Shown here: positions 8,146 to 16,673 of the stretch, piece by piece
Layout of the letters: every line of letters starts with the position of its first letter
How positions within the stretch are numbered: position 1 is the stretch's first letter
Source: CAIKKV01 sp044346855
GTDB lineage: Bacteria > Verrucomicrobiota > Kiritimatiellia > CAIKKV01
DNA: 17,555 nt
Assembly (NCBI GenBank): GCA_044346855.1
Contig: JBIIYJ010000086.1
Span: 1-17,555, forward strand
Direction: 5' to 3'
The notes under the pieces: generated by a model
Seen by the model: only the letters and a program-made list of their open reading frames with translations
The model's database searches: none
What the model was told of the DNA's origin: nothing
Translations under genes and position numbers: made by a program

Positions 8146-8233
8146 TCGTTCTTTGACCGATAGGGTTCCGATGTGCGGTCACCCGGCCCGAAAGAGGAGT
8201 TCGCCATTGAGCTTTGACAACAGGGAGAGATCC

Positions 8234-10714
8234 ATGATGACTTGCTTGCGCCGGCTGGCTGGTTTGGCTCGGAGCGGCGCTCTGATACTGGCGCTGCACG
8301 CCGGATGGTGCCCGGCCGAGTCCGTGAAACTGGAAGGTCCCGACATCCGCCTGGACGACGGCCTTTTCACCGGCTGTTTTCACGACGCCTTCGAAGGCAA
8401 AGTGGAACAACTGCCCGACGGGAGCTACAAGAAGGGCGACCAGGGCGTCTTCCGCACCAAGGGCGTCCTCTTCGGTTCCGACACGACCTATGGCGCCATG
8501 GAGTGCGCCTTCACCCTCGAATCGGCCCCCGCCGGCCCCGTCACCCTTGTTCTGAACGGCGTAGACGACCCGGCTGGCTGGACCAACACCCTGTCTGTCT
8601 CGGTAAACGGCGCCACGGTCGGCGACCCGGTGTCGTTCCCCGACAGCCTCGAAAAGGACAACACCCGCTACCTGATCGGCTGGACGGACGTCAAGCGGAC
8701 CCTCCCGGCCGGCCTCCTGAAGGCAGGGCTCAACACGCTGCGCATCGCCAACACGCGACCGGTCCTAACCTCCGAAGGCTGGACTTTCGCAGCCGTGGAC
8801 CATGCCCGGCTTGTCTTCACCGAACCCGTGAAAGCCTCGATCGACCGCACGGCTTTCCCGATTTACTACTACGGCCTCGAGGCAGGCCCCGAGGTCAACC
8901 TGTGGCCCGCCATCAACGTGGACAACGCCATCACCCTCGTCCAGGGCGGCGAAATCCAGTTCAAGTTCTTCGTGACCCTCCCGGACGCGCTTCTCGAAAA
9001 AGGCAAGCCCCAACCCGATGTCACCGTCCATATCCTGACCGACGCCGACATCACGCTCTCGCCCGCAAGCGGAACCAACGCTCCGTCCGGGCGCAGGACG
9101 CCGGCCGGCGTCCTCTACGAAGCCAAGCTGGGGCGTCTCATACGCGGCGCCACACCCCACGAGGGGCAATCCCTGAACGTTTTTCTCGGAACCAGTTCCG
9201 TTTTCAGCGACAAAAGCCTCACGGCCTGGTGCAGCCTCGACGGTCGGGACCACCTGAAGAAGACGTACCCCATCCGCTCCGTCGCGCTTCCGCCCATCCA
9301 GGGGCGCGACTCGCTCGACCTGCTGCTCAGCATCTGGGGCGGCGCGATCCCGGACGAGCCAGTCCAGGCCCGGACCTACATCGACATGCTCAAGAGAGCC
9401 GGCTTCAACCACATGTTCACCGGCGCCGGCGCCGCGGCCAATCCGCTGCTCAAGGAAGCCGGCTTCCGGGTCTACCCTCGCTTCGGCTGGTTTGGCGGAG
9501 GCTTCAAGATCGACGCTTCGACCAAGGCCTGGGCCGCGGTGGGGCCGGACGGCAAGACCTCGGACAAGGACCTGTGCCCGATCGCCATCCTGGAAAACTG
9601 GCAGCACCCGGTCGCGGGGCGCTATTTCGCCAGCGCAAAAACGGCGGCGCAGTCACCCGGAGTGGACGGCCTGTGCGTGGACTTCGAGTGCGCCGCGGCC
9701 TGGTGCTGGTGCGACCGGTGCGTGGCGAAATTCAAGGAGGAATCCGGCCTGGCCGCGGCCGCCAAGGCCGACCTCGGCAAGGACGGCCGCCTTTACAGCG
9801 ACTACCTGGAGGCCGGCCGCCGCCGCAACCGCGACCTGCTCATGAAGCTTCGCGAAATCATGCGCGCGGAAAATCCCGCCTTGCGCTATTTCTCCCTGGC
9901 CTCGGCCTCCGACATGCCCGCCCACTGGTGGGACGGCCGGACAGCAGGCCGCTTTTCCATCCGGGAAATGGTGAAGTTCGCCGACGAGATCGCCTGCAGC
10001 GGCTACTTCTATGAAATTCCCGGCGGCCTCAAGTCGGTGCGCCCGTTGATCGCATTCGCCCGGCAGGCGGCCACCGCGTCCGGCCGGGATGTCCGCGCGG
10101 GGCTCATCTCCCCCATCGGCACCACGATCAACGAGAATCCGCGCTACCGCGGCGTCTTCATGAAAGCCGATCTCGTGCGCCTGGAGGTGCTGCTCACAGC
10201 CGCGGCGGGCGGCCGCCAGCTCTCGTTCTTCCGGGGCGACTGCTTCGACGGCAGCCACTATGAATCCATCCGCCGGGCGGTCGGGGAGCTGCTGCTCCTG
10301 CGCCCCTACCTGGTCAGCGGCCTCGACCGCACCGCCGATCTTGTCGCCCGCGTCCTGGAGGAGCCCGCGCGGCGCGTCGCCCTCTCCGTCTCGCACAACA
10401 TGATGACCCGCACCGCCTGGCGGCCGGGCCTCTGGTATCACTACGACGCCATCCAGCTCCTGAAGGACGTCCAGGGCCGGGAGCGGCTGCTGCTCCTGTT
10501 CAACTACGCCGATGTTCCGCTCCGCCTGAGCGTCAAGATCGGCGGCCTGTTCGATCCGCGCTACCGCCTGTCCGACTTCGCCACCGGAAAAGCCCTGAGC
10601 GCCTGGACGCGGCTGGAACTGGAATCGGGCGCCTTCACGGCGGAGGTGCCTCCGAGGGACTTGATGATGGTAAAACTCGAGTCCGACCCGGCCTCGACGA
10701 ACGAGACGGAGTAA
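8234..10714 (+). CDS. Exported glycoside-hydrolase-like protein (TIM-barrel, GHL6/GH42-like)
   Basis: The 826-residue protein begins with a signal peptide (basic MMTCLRRLAGLARSG, hydrophobic ALILALHAG, probable cleavage near residue 28), so it is exported. Residues about 30-200 look like a beta-sandwich carbohydrate-binding region, and about 205-350 are further beta-rich sequence. Residues about 355-690 resemble a glycosidase TIM barrel: DLLLSIWGG, YIDMLKRAGFNHMF, FRVYPRFGWFGGGF, then GLCVDFECAAAWCWCDRCVA (479-498), and SHYESIRRAVGEL. Asp483 and Glu485 after the strand are candidate acidic catalytic residues, and the CWCDRC cluster recalls the CxxC segments of GH42-type and GHL6-type proteins. 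The end (about 700-815) is a small beta domain. The frame is open from 8057, but the ATG at 8234 has GGGAGAG upstream, follows the promoter and gives the signal peptide. Substrate is not identifiable. First gene of the operon; the next starts 8 nt later. Confidence 0.72.
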   Translation: MMTCLRRLAGLARSGALILALHAGWCPAESVKLEGPDIRLDDGLFTGCFHDAFEGKVEQLPDGSYKKGDQGVFRTKGVLFGSDTTYGAMECAFTLESAPAGPVTLVLNGVDDPAGWTNTLSVSVNGATVGDPVSFPDSLEKDNTRYLIGWTDVKRTLPAGLLKAGLNTLRIANTRPVLTSEGWTFAAVDHARLVFTEPVKASIDRTAFPIYYYGLEAGPEVNLWPAINVDNAITLVQGGEIQFKFFVTLPDALLEKGKPQPDVTVHILTDADITLSPASGTNAPSGRRTPAGVLYEAKLGRLIRGATPHEGQSLNVFLGTSSVFSDKSLTAWCSLDGRDHLKKTYPIRSVALPPIQGRDSLDLLLSIWGGAIPDEPVQARTYIDMLKRAGFNHMFTGAGAAANPLLKEAGFRVYPRFGWFGGGFKIDASTKAWAAVGPDGKTSDKDLCPIAILENWQHPVAGRYFASAKTAAQSPGVDGLCVDFECAAAWCWCDRCVAKFKEESGLAAAAKADLGKDGRLYSDYLEAGRRRNRDLLMKLREIMRAENPALRYFSLASASDMPAHWWDGRTAGRFSIREMVKFADEIACSGYFYEIPGGLKSVRPLIAFARQAATASGRDVRAGLISPIGTTINENPRYRGVFMKADLVRLEVLLTAAAGGRQLSFFRGDCFDGSHYESIRRAVGELLLLRPYLVSGLDRTADLVARVLEEPARRVALSVSHNMMTRTAWRPGLWYHYDAIQLLKDVQGRERLLLLFNYADVPLRLSVKIGGLFDPRYRLSDFATGKALSAWTRLELESGAFTAEVPPRDLMMVKLESDPASTNETE

Positions 10715-10722
10715 CGCCGCCC

Positions 10723-13038
10723 ATGAGCACGCGATTTCCCGAGATCACCGCGACCGGCCCGTTTTCCCTTTTAAAGGGACAAGCGGCGCTGGCCTTGTCC
10801 CGCTTTTCCCTGCCGCTGGCCGAGGGCGCCCTGCGGCCCGGCGCCGGACTCTCCCTGGAGGGGCCGGACGGCGTCCGCGCGCCCCTGCAGACGCGGCCCC
10901 TCGTCCTCTGGCGCGACGGCTCCGTGCGCTGGCTGGACGCGGAAACGCTCGTTTCCACGCCGGGAACCTGCCGCATTCGCGAGGGCGCCGCAGCCCCCGC
11001 GCCCGGCTGGCCTCGCGCCGTTGGCGTGACGGAAGCCGCGGACGGCGCCGTGACGCTGGACAACGGGATCGTGGCCGTCACCGTCTCCCCGGAAGGCCCC
11101 GGCCCGATCCGCTCCCTCCTGGTCCGCGGCCAGGCAGTCGCGGAGCCCGGCCTGGCCTTCGAGGCGTTCGTCCGCAATGCCGCGGGCGCATCGTTCACCA
11201 CCCGCCATGAAACGGCGCGCACCGTCGCCGTCCGCAGCCGCGGGCCCGTCCGCGCCGCTGTGGAGATCCGCGGCCGCCCGCGCGACGGGGAAGGCAATAC
11301 CTGCCTCTCCTACCGCCTGCGCCTCGAGCTGGTTGCCGGCGCACCCGTGCTCACCCTCCGCTACTGGGTCTTTCACGACGATCCGGGCATCCGCGAGCAT
11401 CTCCTCAACCAGATTGGGGCCCGCACCGCGTGGAAGACAGCCGCCCCCGTCCGGCGCTTCGTCCACCAGACCCGCTACAGCATGATCTCCGTGCCGCGCG
11501 AAGCGGAGACGGACCTCCCGGTGGACATCCGGTCGGGTCCGGCCACCCCGTTGATCCACGTGGAGGACGCCGCCTGCTGGAAGGATGAAAACACCTATCC
11601 GGACTTCCTCTGCGACCCGCGCGACACCAAGCCGTACCTGGGGCTCGCTCTGGAATCCGGCGCGGTCGCGCTGCATGTCGACGACTTCGCCGAACTCAAC
11701 CCCAAGGGGCTGACAAGCGACGGCAGCGATCTAACGCTCCACCTCTGGCCGCCGTGGGCGGACGAGCTCAGCATGCACCAGGGCTGGTCGCGCGAGATGA
11801 CCCTGCGCGCCGTCTTCTTCGACGCGGGCTGCCCGGTCACGGCGCCCGAGGTAGAGGCGCGGGTCGCCGGGGTGGACGGCACGTTCGCGGCGTCCATCCC
11901 CCCGGCCTGGCACTCCAGCCACAAGACCTGGCTGATGGACACCGTCCTGCCCAAGGGCGGCGGCCCCGCCGGCGGGGCGATGGCTCGCAAGGGCGATGCG
12001 TTCCTCACCGGCCTTTGCGGGCTCCCCACCGTCATGGGCATGTGGGATCTGGGCGACACCATCGATCCGGGCTACACGACCACCTATTCCTACCTCAACC
12101 GCCTGCCTCGCCGCCCGGGCTCGCCGCCGCAGCGCTTCCAGACGGGCGGCGCGGGGGGCCATTACAACGGCTCGGTCCGGTACATGCAGGAGAACATGCT
12201 CCACAACGAGCCGGTCTGGACCAACAACGAGTATGACGTGATCCTGTGCCTCGCCCGAGAATGCCTGCGCGGGGGCTGGACGCCGGCGCTGGGGCGCAAG
12301 CTCCGCTGGTTCGCCCGCCATGCCGTGGAGGTGGATTTCGTCCACTATTCCGACTATCCCGAGCAGCACCATGGCAGCCCCGCCCACAGCCTGCGCCACT
12401 GCATGGCATCCGCCTATCCGAGCCACCTCTGGTGCGAAGGACTGCTGATGTATTACTGCCTGTCGGGCGACGACGACGCGCTTGACGTGGCGGTTAAGAT
12501 GGGCGATTTCATCGTGGCCACCTTCACGGACCCGGCCCGGCGCGGCAAGCTCTGGAAATTCTCGCGCGAGCTCGGCTGGGCCCTGCTCTACCTGGCCAGC
12601 GTGGCGGAGATGACCGGCGAAAAACGCTTTGTCGACCTGGCCGATTCGATCGCCGGCCTGTTCATGGCGCAGGAGCTGAAGCCGCCCCTGCTGCGGGATA
12701 TGCTCCAATATTCGTTCGCCTACGCGAGCCTGGCGCTGGGCATGGAGATGCATCAGCGGGCCACCGGCCGGAAGGACGTGGGCGACTGGCTTGTCAAGCT
12801 GGCCGACAACCTGCTGGCCGAAATCGAGGCCGGCGCCCCGCGCGGCGGAACGATGTCGTATAATTACTTCATCGCCGCCTGGACTGTCAGCGGCGAGCGC
12901 CGCTTCCTCGATCGCATGCCCCTGCCCGACGACTTTGCCGACGCCTTTCGCGTGGACGATGTCTGGCCCCACACGAAACCGGTGGCCATGCAGTACCGCC
13001 CCTACTCGCGGCTGATCCACCTGCTGACCGCCCGATAG
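10723..13038 (+). CDS. PcRGLX/YetA-like exo-rhamnogalacturonan lyase family protein (PL26-type)
   Basis: This 771-residue protein has no signal peptide and is predicted cytoplasmic. The N-terminal half is beta-rich, with PLAEGALRPGAGLSL (31-45), APLQTRPLVLWRDGSVRWLD (53-72) and TLDNGIVAVTV (111-121), a pattern typical of PcRGLX/YetA N-terminal domains. The second half is an alpha/alpha-toroid: WTNNEYDVILCLAREC (499-514), ARHAVEVDFVHYSDYPEQHH (531-550), GSPAHSLRH (551-559), HLWCEGLLMYYCLSGDDDAL (568-587) and SRELGWALLYLASVAEMTG (614-632). The His/Tyr-rich HYSDYPEQHHG segment is the likely active-site region. Family members remove unsaturated disaccharides from the end of rhamnogalacturonan I; the actual substrate here is inferred. 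Start ATG lies 8 nt after the previous stop, with GGAG overlapping that stop. It is the middle gene of the operon. Confidence 0.75.
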   Translation: MSTRFPEITATGPFSLLKGQAALALSRFSLPLAEGALRPGAGLSLEGPDGVRAPLQTRPLVLWRDGSVRWLDAETLVSTPGTCRIREGAAAPAPGWPRAVGVTEAADGAVTLDNGIVAVTVSPEGPGPIRSLLVRGQAVAEPGLAFEAFVRNAAGASFTTRHETARTVAVRSRGPVRAAVEIRGRPRDGEGNTCLSYRLRLELVAGAPVLTLRYWVFHDDPGIREHLLNQIGARTAWKTAAPVRRFVHQTRYSMISVPREAETDLPVDIRSGPATPLIHVEDAACWKDENTYPDFLCDPRDTKPYLGLALESGAVALHVDDFAELNPKGLTSDGSDLTLHLWPPWADELSMHQGWSREMTLRAVFFDAGCPVTAPEVEARVAGVDGTFAASIPPAWHSSHKTWLMDTVLPKGGGPAGGAMARKGDAFLTGLCGLPTVMGMWDLGDTIDPGYTTTYSYLNRLPRRPGSPPQRFQTGGAGGHYNGSVRYMQENMLHNEPVWTNNEYDVILCLARECLRGGWTPALGRKLRWFARHAVEVDFVHYSDYPEQHHGSPAHSLRHCMASAYPSHLWCEGLLMYYCLSGDDDALDVAVKMGDFIVATFTDPARRGKLWKFSRELGWALLYLASVAEMTGEKRFVDLADSIAGLFMAQELKPPLLRDMLQYSFAYASLALGMEMHQRATGRKDVGDWLVKLADNLLAEIEAGAPRGGTMSYNYFIAAWTVSGERRFLDRMPLPDDFADAFRVDDVWPHTKPVAMQYRPYSRLIHLLTAR

Positions 13039-13074
13039 CCATTACGCGGATGACGTGACAAAGGAAACCGCCTC

Positions 13075-15120
13075 ATGAGCAACCGTCCCGAAGATGCCCG
13101 CATAATCGACGGAATCCAGGCCGCGGCCGAACGGATGCGAGCGATCGAGCCGTTGCCCGAAACGTTGAACGACGCCATTCGCCAATCCGCGGAGGCTGCC
13201 GTGGAGGGCGTGGTTATCGTCCACTACCAGGGCGAACAGCGGCTCGCCGTGGGCCGCCGCGACATCGACTGGGTCCACGGCCCGTTTGGCCAGTCGCAAG
13301 GCCGGCATTTCCTCTATCGCATGGCTTTCATCGGCGACTTGGCGACGGCGTACCACGTCACCCATGATGAGCGCTACGCGCAGGCCGCGCGGGATTACCT
13401 GTCCGAATACATCGCCTACTGGCCGACGGATGCGATCGGGAAGAACCACGACGTCGACAGCACCCTGACGCTGTGCGGCCGCAATGCAACCTGGAGCAGG
13501 AGCCTGCGCCTGCTGATTGCCAGTCCCGCCTTCGACGCCGCGTTCGTCGCCCGAGTGGTCGCGTTTATTGCCGCGCAGTTCGACTACCTGCGGCACAACC
13601 TGTCCACAACGATCAACTGGCGCATTTTCAATGCGCGCAATCTGCTCGCGGGCGGTTTGTATTTGGCGTTCCTCGATCAGGCCACCGACTGGCGACAGTA
13701 TGCCGTCCGCGTGCTCAATGACGCGTGGCACCGGCAGTTTCTCCCGGATGGAGTGCACAGCGAACGGAACCCGATCTATCACACGGGGATGGCGGGCACG
13801 TTTCGCGATTTGTTCCGTCTCGGCCGGCAGATGCCGGAACTGGGATTGGTCATGACGCTCGAGCAACTGATCCCGATGTTCGACTTCGCGCTGGCGTGCG
13901 TCAAGCCCAACGGCTATCTGTGCGGCATTCACGATTCGCAATCGGAGTTTACCGGCCATCGCCGCGACGGCGTGCATACCACCTCGCACAAGGGCGTTGA
14001 CAACACCAGGACGTGGGAGGAGTTTCGCCGGGAGTTCAAGCTGCCGCCGGAACGGCCCGCCACGAGTCAGGTCTTCGCGGACGCGGGCCTGGCGTTCCTG
14101 CGCACGGGCTGGGATGAGGATGCCGCCTGGATGAGCTTTGACGGCACGCAATGGGGCGGCGGACACTGCCATCTCAGCCGTAATGCGCTTCAATTGCACG
14201 CCTTCCGGCAGAGCATGGTCATCGACCCCGGCTGGCTCAGTTACGAGTCAAACGACTGGGGCGTTGCAGGACGTTCCACGCGGGTCCACAGCACCTGCAA
14301 CCTGAGCGGGCTGAACCAGTCATCCACCAACCCAAGCCGCCTGGAGACGCATCACGCGTCAGGATACGACGCCGTGTTCTGCGTCTACGAAGGGGGGTAT
14401 TGGGACACTCAACTGAAATGGAACTTCACGCACGCCGCGAAGGGAATCTGGGGGCAGCACGCGCGGATCCTGTTCTGGGTCCATGACCGGTTCGCCTTCG
14501 TTGTCGACAGCATGTTCCGGCTCCCCCATCAGCCGGACGACCCCGAGGCGGAACGCCCCGGTTACGAATGCGTCTGGCAACTCGCGCCGGGCGCCGAAAT
14601 CGATCTTCAACCGGAGCGCAATCGTGCCACGGCCCAATGGAAGGACGCCGGTCTGTTGCTGCTGACCCCCATCCGCCCGGACGGTTCACGCTACGAGGTG
14701 CATACCGGCGAGATGGATCCGATTCGCGGGTGGGCGCCCGGGGAGGGCCGCCACCATCCCGCACCGCAACTCGTGCTCAATACGCCGAGCATGAAGGAGC
14801 GCCACCATTACTACGTGTCGGTCCTGACGCCCTTTCGCGGGCGCACCGCACCGGACGTCACGGTGGAAGCCAAATCGCCGAGAGGCCAGACGGGGTATGT
14901 CCGCCTGACCTGGGCCGACGGGACGCAGGATGTCATCCATTGGGGGTGCAACTTCAACCTGATGCTGGGGAAGCAGGCGGACTTCGAGACCGATTCCTCC
15001 CTGGTGCATCTGCGCAAAGACGCCGCCGGCACGATTGTCCGCGGGTGCTGCGTCCACGGAACCTACATCAAGCCTTTTGACGCAACCGCGCGCTGCAAAC
15101 CCGAAACGTTCCTGTTTTAG
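13075..15120 (+). CDS. Heparinase II/III-like polysaccharide lyase
   Basis: A 681-residue protein with the heparinase II/III architecture: an alpha/alpha-toroid (about residues 70-320) followed by a beta-sandwich domain (about 335-680). Key segments are RHNLSTTINWRIFNARNL (173-190), QFLPDGVHSERNPIYHTGMA (221-240, with His228, Glu230 and His236) and the family hallmark GGGHCHLSRNALQLHAF (361-377), with VIDPGW (382-387) right after. In many relatives the hallmark reads HGHxD; here Cys365 and Ser368 replace Gly and Asp. Such lyases cleave uronic-acid glycosidic bonds by beta-elimination. No signal peptide is present, so it is predicted cytoplasmic and likely acts on imported oligosaccharides. 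ATG at 13075 has AAAGGA upstream, 36 nt after the previous stop. Last gene of the operon; no clear terminator hairpin was seen after it. Confidence 0.85.
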   Translation: MSNRPEDARIIDGIQAAAERMRAIEPLPETLNDAIRQSAEAAVEGVVIVHYQGEQRLAVGRRDIDWVHGPFGQSQGRHFLYRMAFIGDLATAYHVTHDERYAQAARDYLSEYIAYWPTDAIGKNHDVDSTLTLCGRNATWSRSLRLLIASPAFDAAFVARVVAFIAAQFDYLRHNLSTTINWRIFNARNLLAGGLYLAFLDQATDWRQYAVRVLNDAWHRQFLPDGVHSERNPIYHTGMAGTFRDLFRLGRQMPELGLVMTLEQLIPMFDFALACVKPNGYLCGIHDSQSEFTGHRRDGVHTTSHKGVDNTRTWEEFRREFKLPPERPATSQVFADAGLAFLRTGWDEDAAWMSFDGTQWGGGHCHLSRNALQLHAFRQSMVIDPGWLSYESNDWGVAGRSTRVHSTCNLSGLNQSSTNPSRLETHHASGYDAVFCVYEGGYWDTQLKWNFTHAAKGIWGQHARILFWVHDRFAFVVDSMFRLPHQPDDPEAERPGYECVWQLAPGAEIDLQPERNRATAQWKDAGLLLLTPIRPDGSRYEVHTGEMDPIRGWAPGEGRHHPAPQLVLNTPSMKERHHYYVSVLTPFRGRTAPDVTVEAKSPRGQTGYVRLTWADGTQDVIHWGCNFNLMLGKQADFETDSSLVHLRKDAAGTIVRGCCVHGTYIKPFDATARCKPETFLF

Positions 15121-15234
15121 GCATTTGACGATGAATGTCTTGAAAATGTCGAACCAAAGAGATTGATTCGGGGTCGGTATTGGAATCGGACAGGCGCATG
15201 ATCGATAGCGATAGCGAAAGAATCACGAATCACT

Positions 15235-16587
15235 TCAAAGCAGGGATCCACCATCGATCAATTTCGCGCGAAGACGGAGCGGATCGATGTCGCCAATCGC
15301 AGCAGCGCTCTCCAGGGCAAGGGCACAGGCCACGCCGGCGGCCTCCCCTGTCTGGTTCATGTTGACCATGACGCGCGCGGCGCTGAAGGCGACCTTGTCG
15401 GCGTCCAGCATGCGCCCGGCGAGCACCAGGTTCGGCACCTGGTCCTGGACCAGGCATCGAAACGGGATCTGATAGAAAGTCGGATCCTCGGGCAGCGGGT
15501 CCCTCCAGCGCCCGAACCGATGGTCCCTGCCGCGCTCGGGGATGGATTCCTCCGTGCCATTCAGGTAGCGGAAGGTGATGCCGGGGCCGTCGGCATGGTG
15601 GATATCGACTCGGTAAGAGCCGTTTGCGATCGCATCGGAAAAGCGGCGGCCAAAGAGAACGTCGTCGCCGGTCAGGCGGTACCTGGCGGCAATACGGCGC
15701 GTTTCCCGTGCCCCGATGGTGGCGGCCAGGTCCACAAGCGCGACTGCGTTTCCGGGCGGGCCATATTTGCGGATCAGATCCAGGATGGCGCGAACCTGGC
15801 GGCGACCTTCCATTTCGGCCCGGGTCAGATCGTCTGCGTTGGAGGTGTCGACGCCGAAGACATGGGTGTCCGCTCGGAGTTGCACGTCCTGGAGCCCTGG
15901 GATCGCCGTCCCCCAGCCCCAGTCGCGGGCAAGGCCGAACTCAGGGCCATGTTCGCGGATGGCCGCCACCCAGTCAAAGGACCCGAGTTTGCCGAGGCCG
16001 GCTATTTTGGCGCACGTGGTTGGCGGCTGAAGGGATTCCGGCGTGACGGAGGGAATCTCCAGGTCGAGGGCGAGATCGGCATCTCCCGAGGCATCCACAA
16101 ACTGCCGGGCCCGGATGGCGCCGCGCCCGTTCTTATTCTCGATGATGACGGCGCGGAGGCGGTTGCCCTCGCTCACGGGGGAAGCGTAGAACGAGTGGAG
16201 AAACGGGGTGATTCCGTTCTCGCGGACAAGTTCATCCAGTTCGATCTTCAATTCTTCCGTGTTGAGCTTGTAGGCGCTTGATGGGGATGTTCCTTCCATC
16301 ACGGCACCGCGTTTCCGGAGGCGTTCGATAACTTCTCGGGTGAGCCCGCCGATGATGGGCCGTTTCCCTTCCGTATCATGCAGGCTGTGCCAGATGTTGA
16401 CCGCTCCGGCGGTTGCAACTCCGCCGAAGCAGTTCTGTTTTTCAACGAGCGCAACCCGGGCGGCGAGGCGGGCCGCGCGAACGGCGGCAAAAACGCCGGT
16501 GCAACTGCCGCCGATCACGCAGATATCCGTTTCGTGAACGACTGGAAGGGTTCGTCCGGGCTCTTTGATGGTTTCCATGATCGACAT
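15235..16587 (-). CDS. FAD-dependent oxidoreductase (PF12831-type)
   Basis: A 450-residue cytoplasmic flavoprotein. The N-terminal Rossmann dinucleotide site is DICVIGGSCTGVFAAVRAAR (21-40), with Glu49 at the end of the second strand for ribose binding, then QNCFGGVATAGAVNIWHSLH (51-70). The C-terminal FAD-binding strand region reads VPNLVLAGRMLDADKVAFSA, followed by VMVNMNQTGEAAGVACALAL. These blocks are typical of FAD_oxidored-family proteins. Members in PVC and Bacteroidetes genomes often sit in polysaccharide-utilisation regions, but their substrates are mostly unknown. The ATG at 16587 is preferred (AGAGG about 10 nt upstream); the in-frame ATG at 16578 is too far from a ribosome site. 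It converges with the lyase operon (115 bp gap) and follows the pRiA4b-like gene by 86 bp on the same strand. Hydroxyl oxidation of a sugar is an inference. Confidence 0.85.
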   Translation of the reverse strand: MSIMETIKEPGRTLPVVHETDICVIGGSCTGVFAAVRAARLAARVALVEKQNCFGGVATAGAVNIWHSLHDTEGKRPIIGGLTREVIERLRKRGAVMEGTSPSSAYKLNTEELKIELDELVRENGITPFLHSFYASPVSEGNRLRAVIIENKNGRGAIRARQFVDASGDADLALDLEIPSVTPESLQPPTTCAKIAGLGKLGSFDWVAAIREHGPEFGLARDWGWGTAIPGLQDVQLRADTHVFGVDTSNADDLTRAEMEGRRQVRAILDLIRKYGPPGNAVALVDLAATIGARETRRIAARYRLTGDDVLFGRRFSDAIANGSYRVDIHHADGPGITFRYLNGTEESIPERGRDHRFGRWRDPLPEDPTFYQIPFRCLVQDQVPNLVLAGRMLDADKVAFSAARVMVNMNQTGEAAGVACALALESAAAIGDIDPLRLRAKLIDGGSLL

Positions 16588-16673
16588 GGTAGCAACGCCT
16601 CTGGTGATATCAAGTCAGGATCATGCCGTGGAAGAGAACAGCGGACGGAGGAACGAATCAGGCGTCGGCCCTC

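Larger units (their letters stand above)
7752..8233. other. Divergent intergenic region between kinase and polysaccharide operon
   Basis: This 480-base region holds the kinase promoter at its left end and the operon promoter at 8117-8145. Between them are a 12-bp palindrome at 7907-7918 and a possible 47-codon open frame (7858-8001, TTG start), reported under findings. The reading frame of the exported protein is open from 8057, but that part is upstream of or within the promoter and is treated as untranslated. Confidence 0.55.

Noticed and set aside
8057..8233. Upstream extension of the exported protein from an ATG at 8057
   Set aside because: It would span the promoter at 8117-8145, has no ribosome site, and would bury the signal peptide.
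8242..10014. 590-codon open frame, plus strand, other frame
   Set aside because: Arg/Pro-rich shadow of the exported glycoside-hydrolase-like gene in another frame.
11731..13020. 429-codon open frame on the minus strand
   Set aside because: Antisense shadow of the PcRGLX/YetA-like lyase gene; no motifs.
13042..14199. 385-codon open frame on the minus strand
   Set aside because: Antisense shadow of the heparinase-like gene; no motifs.
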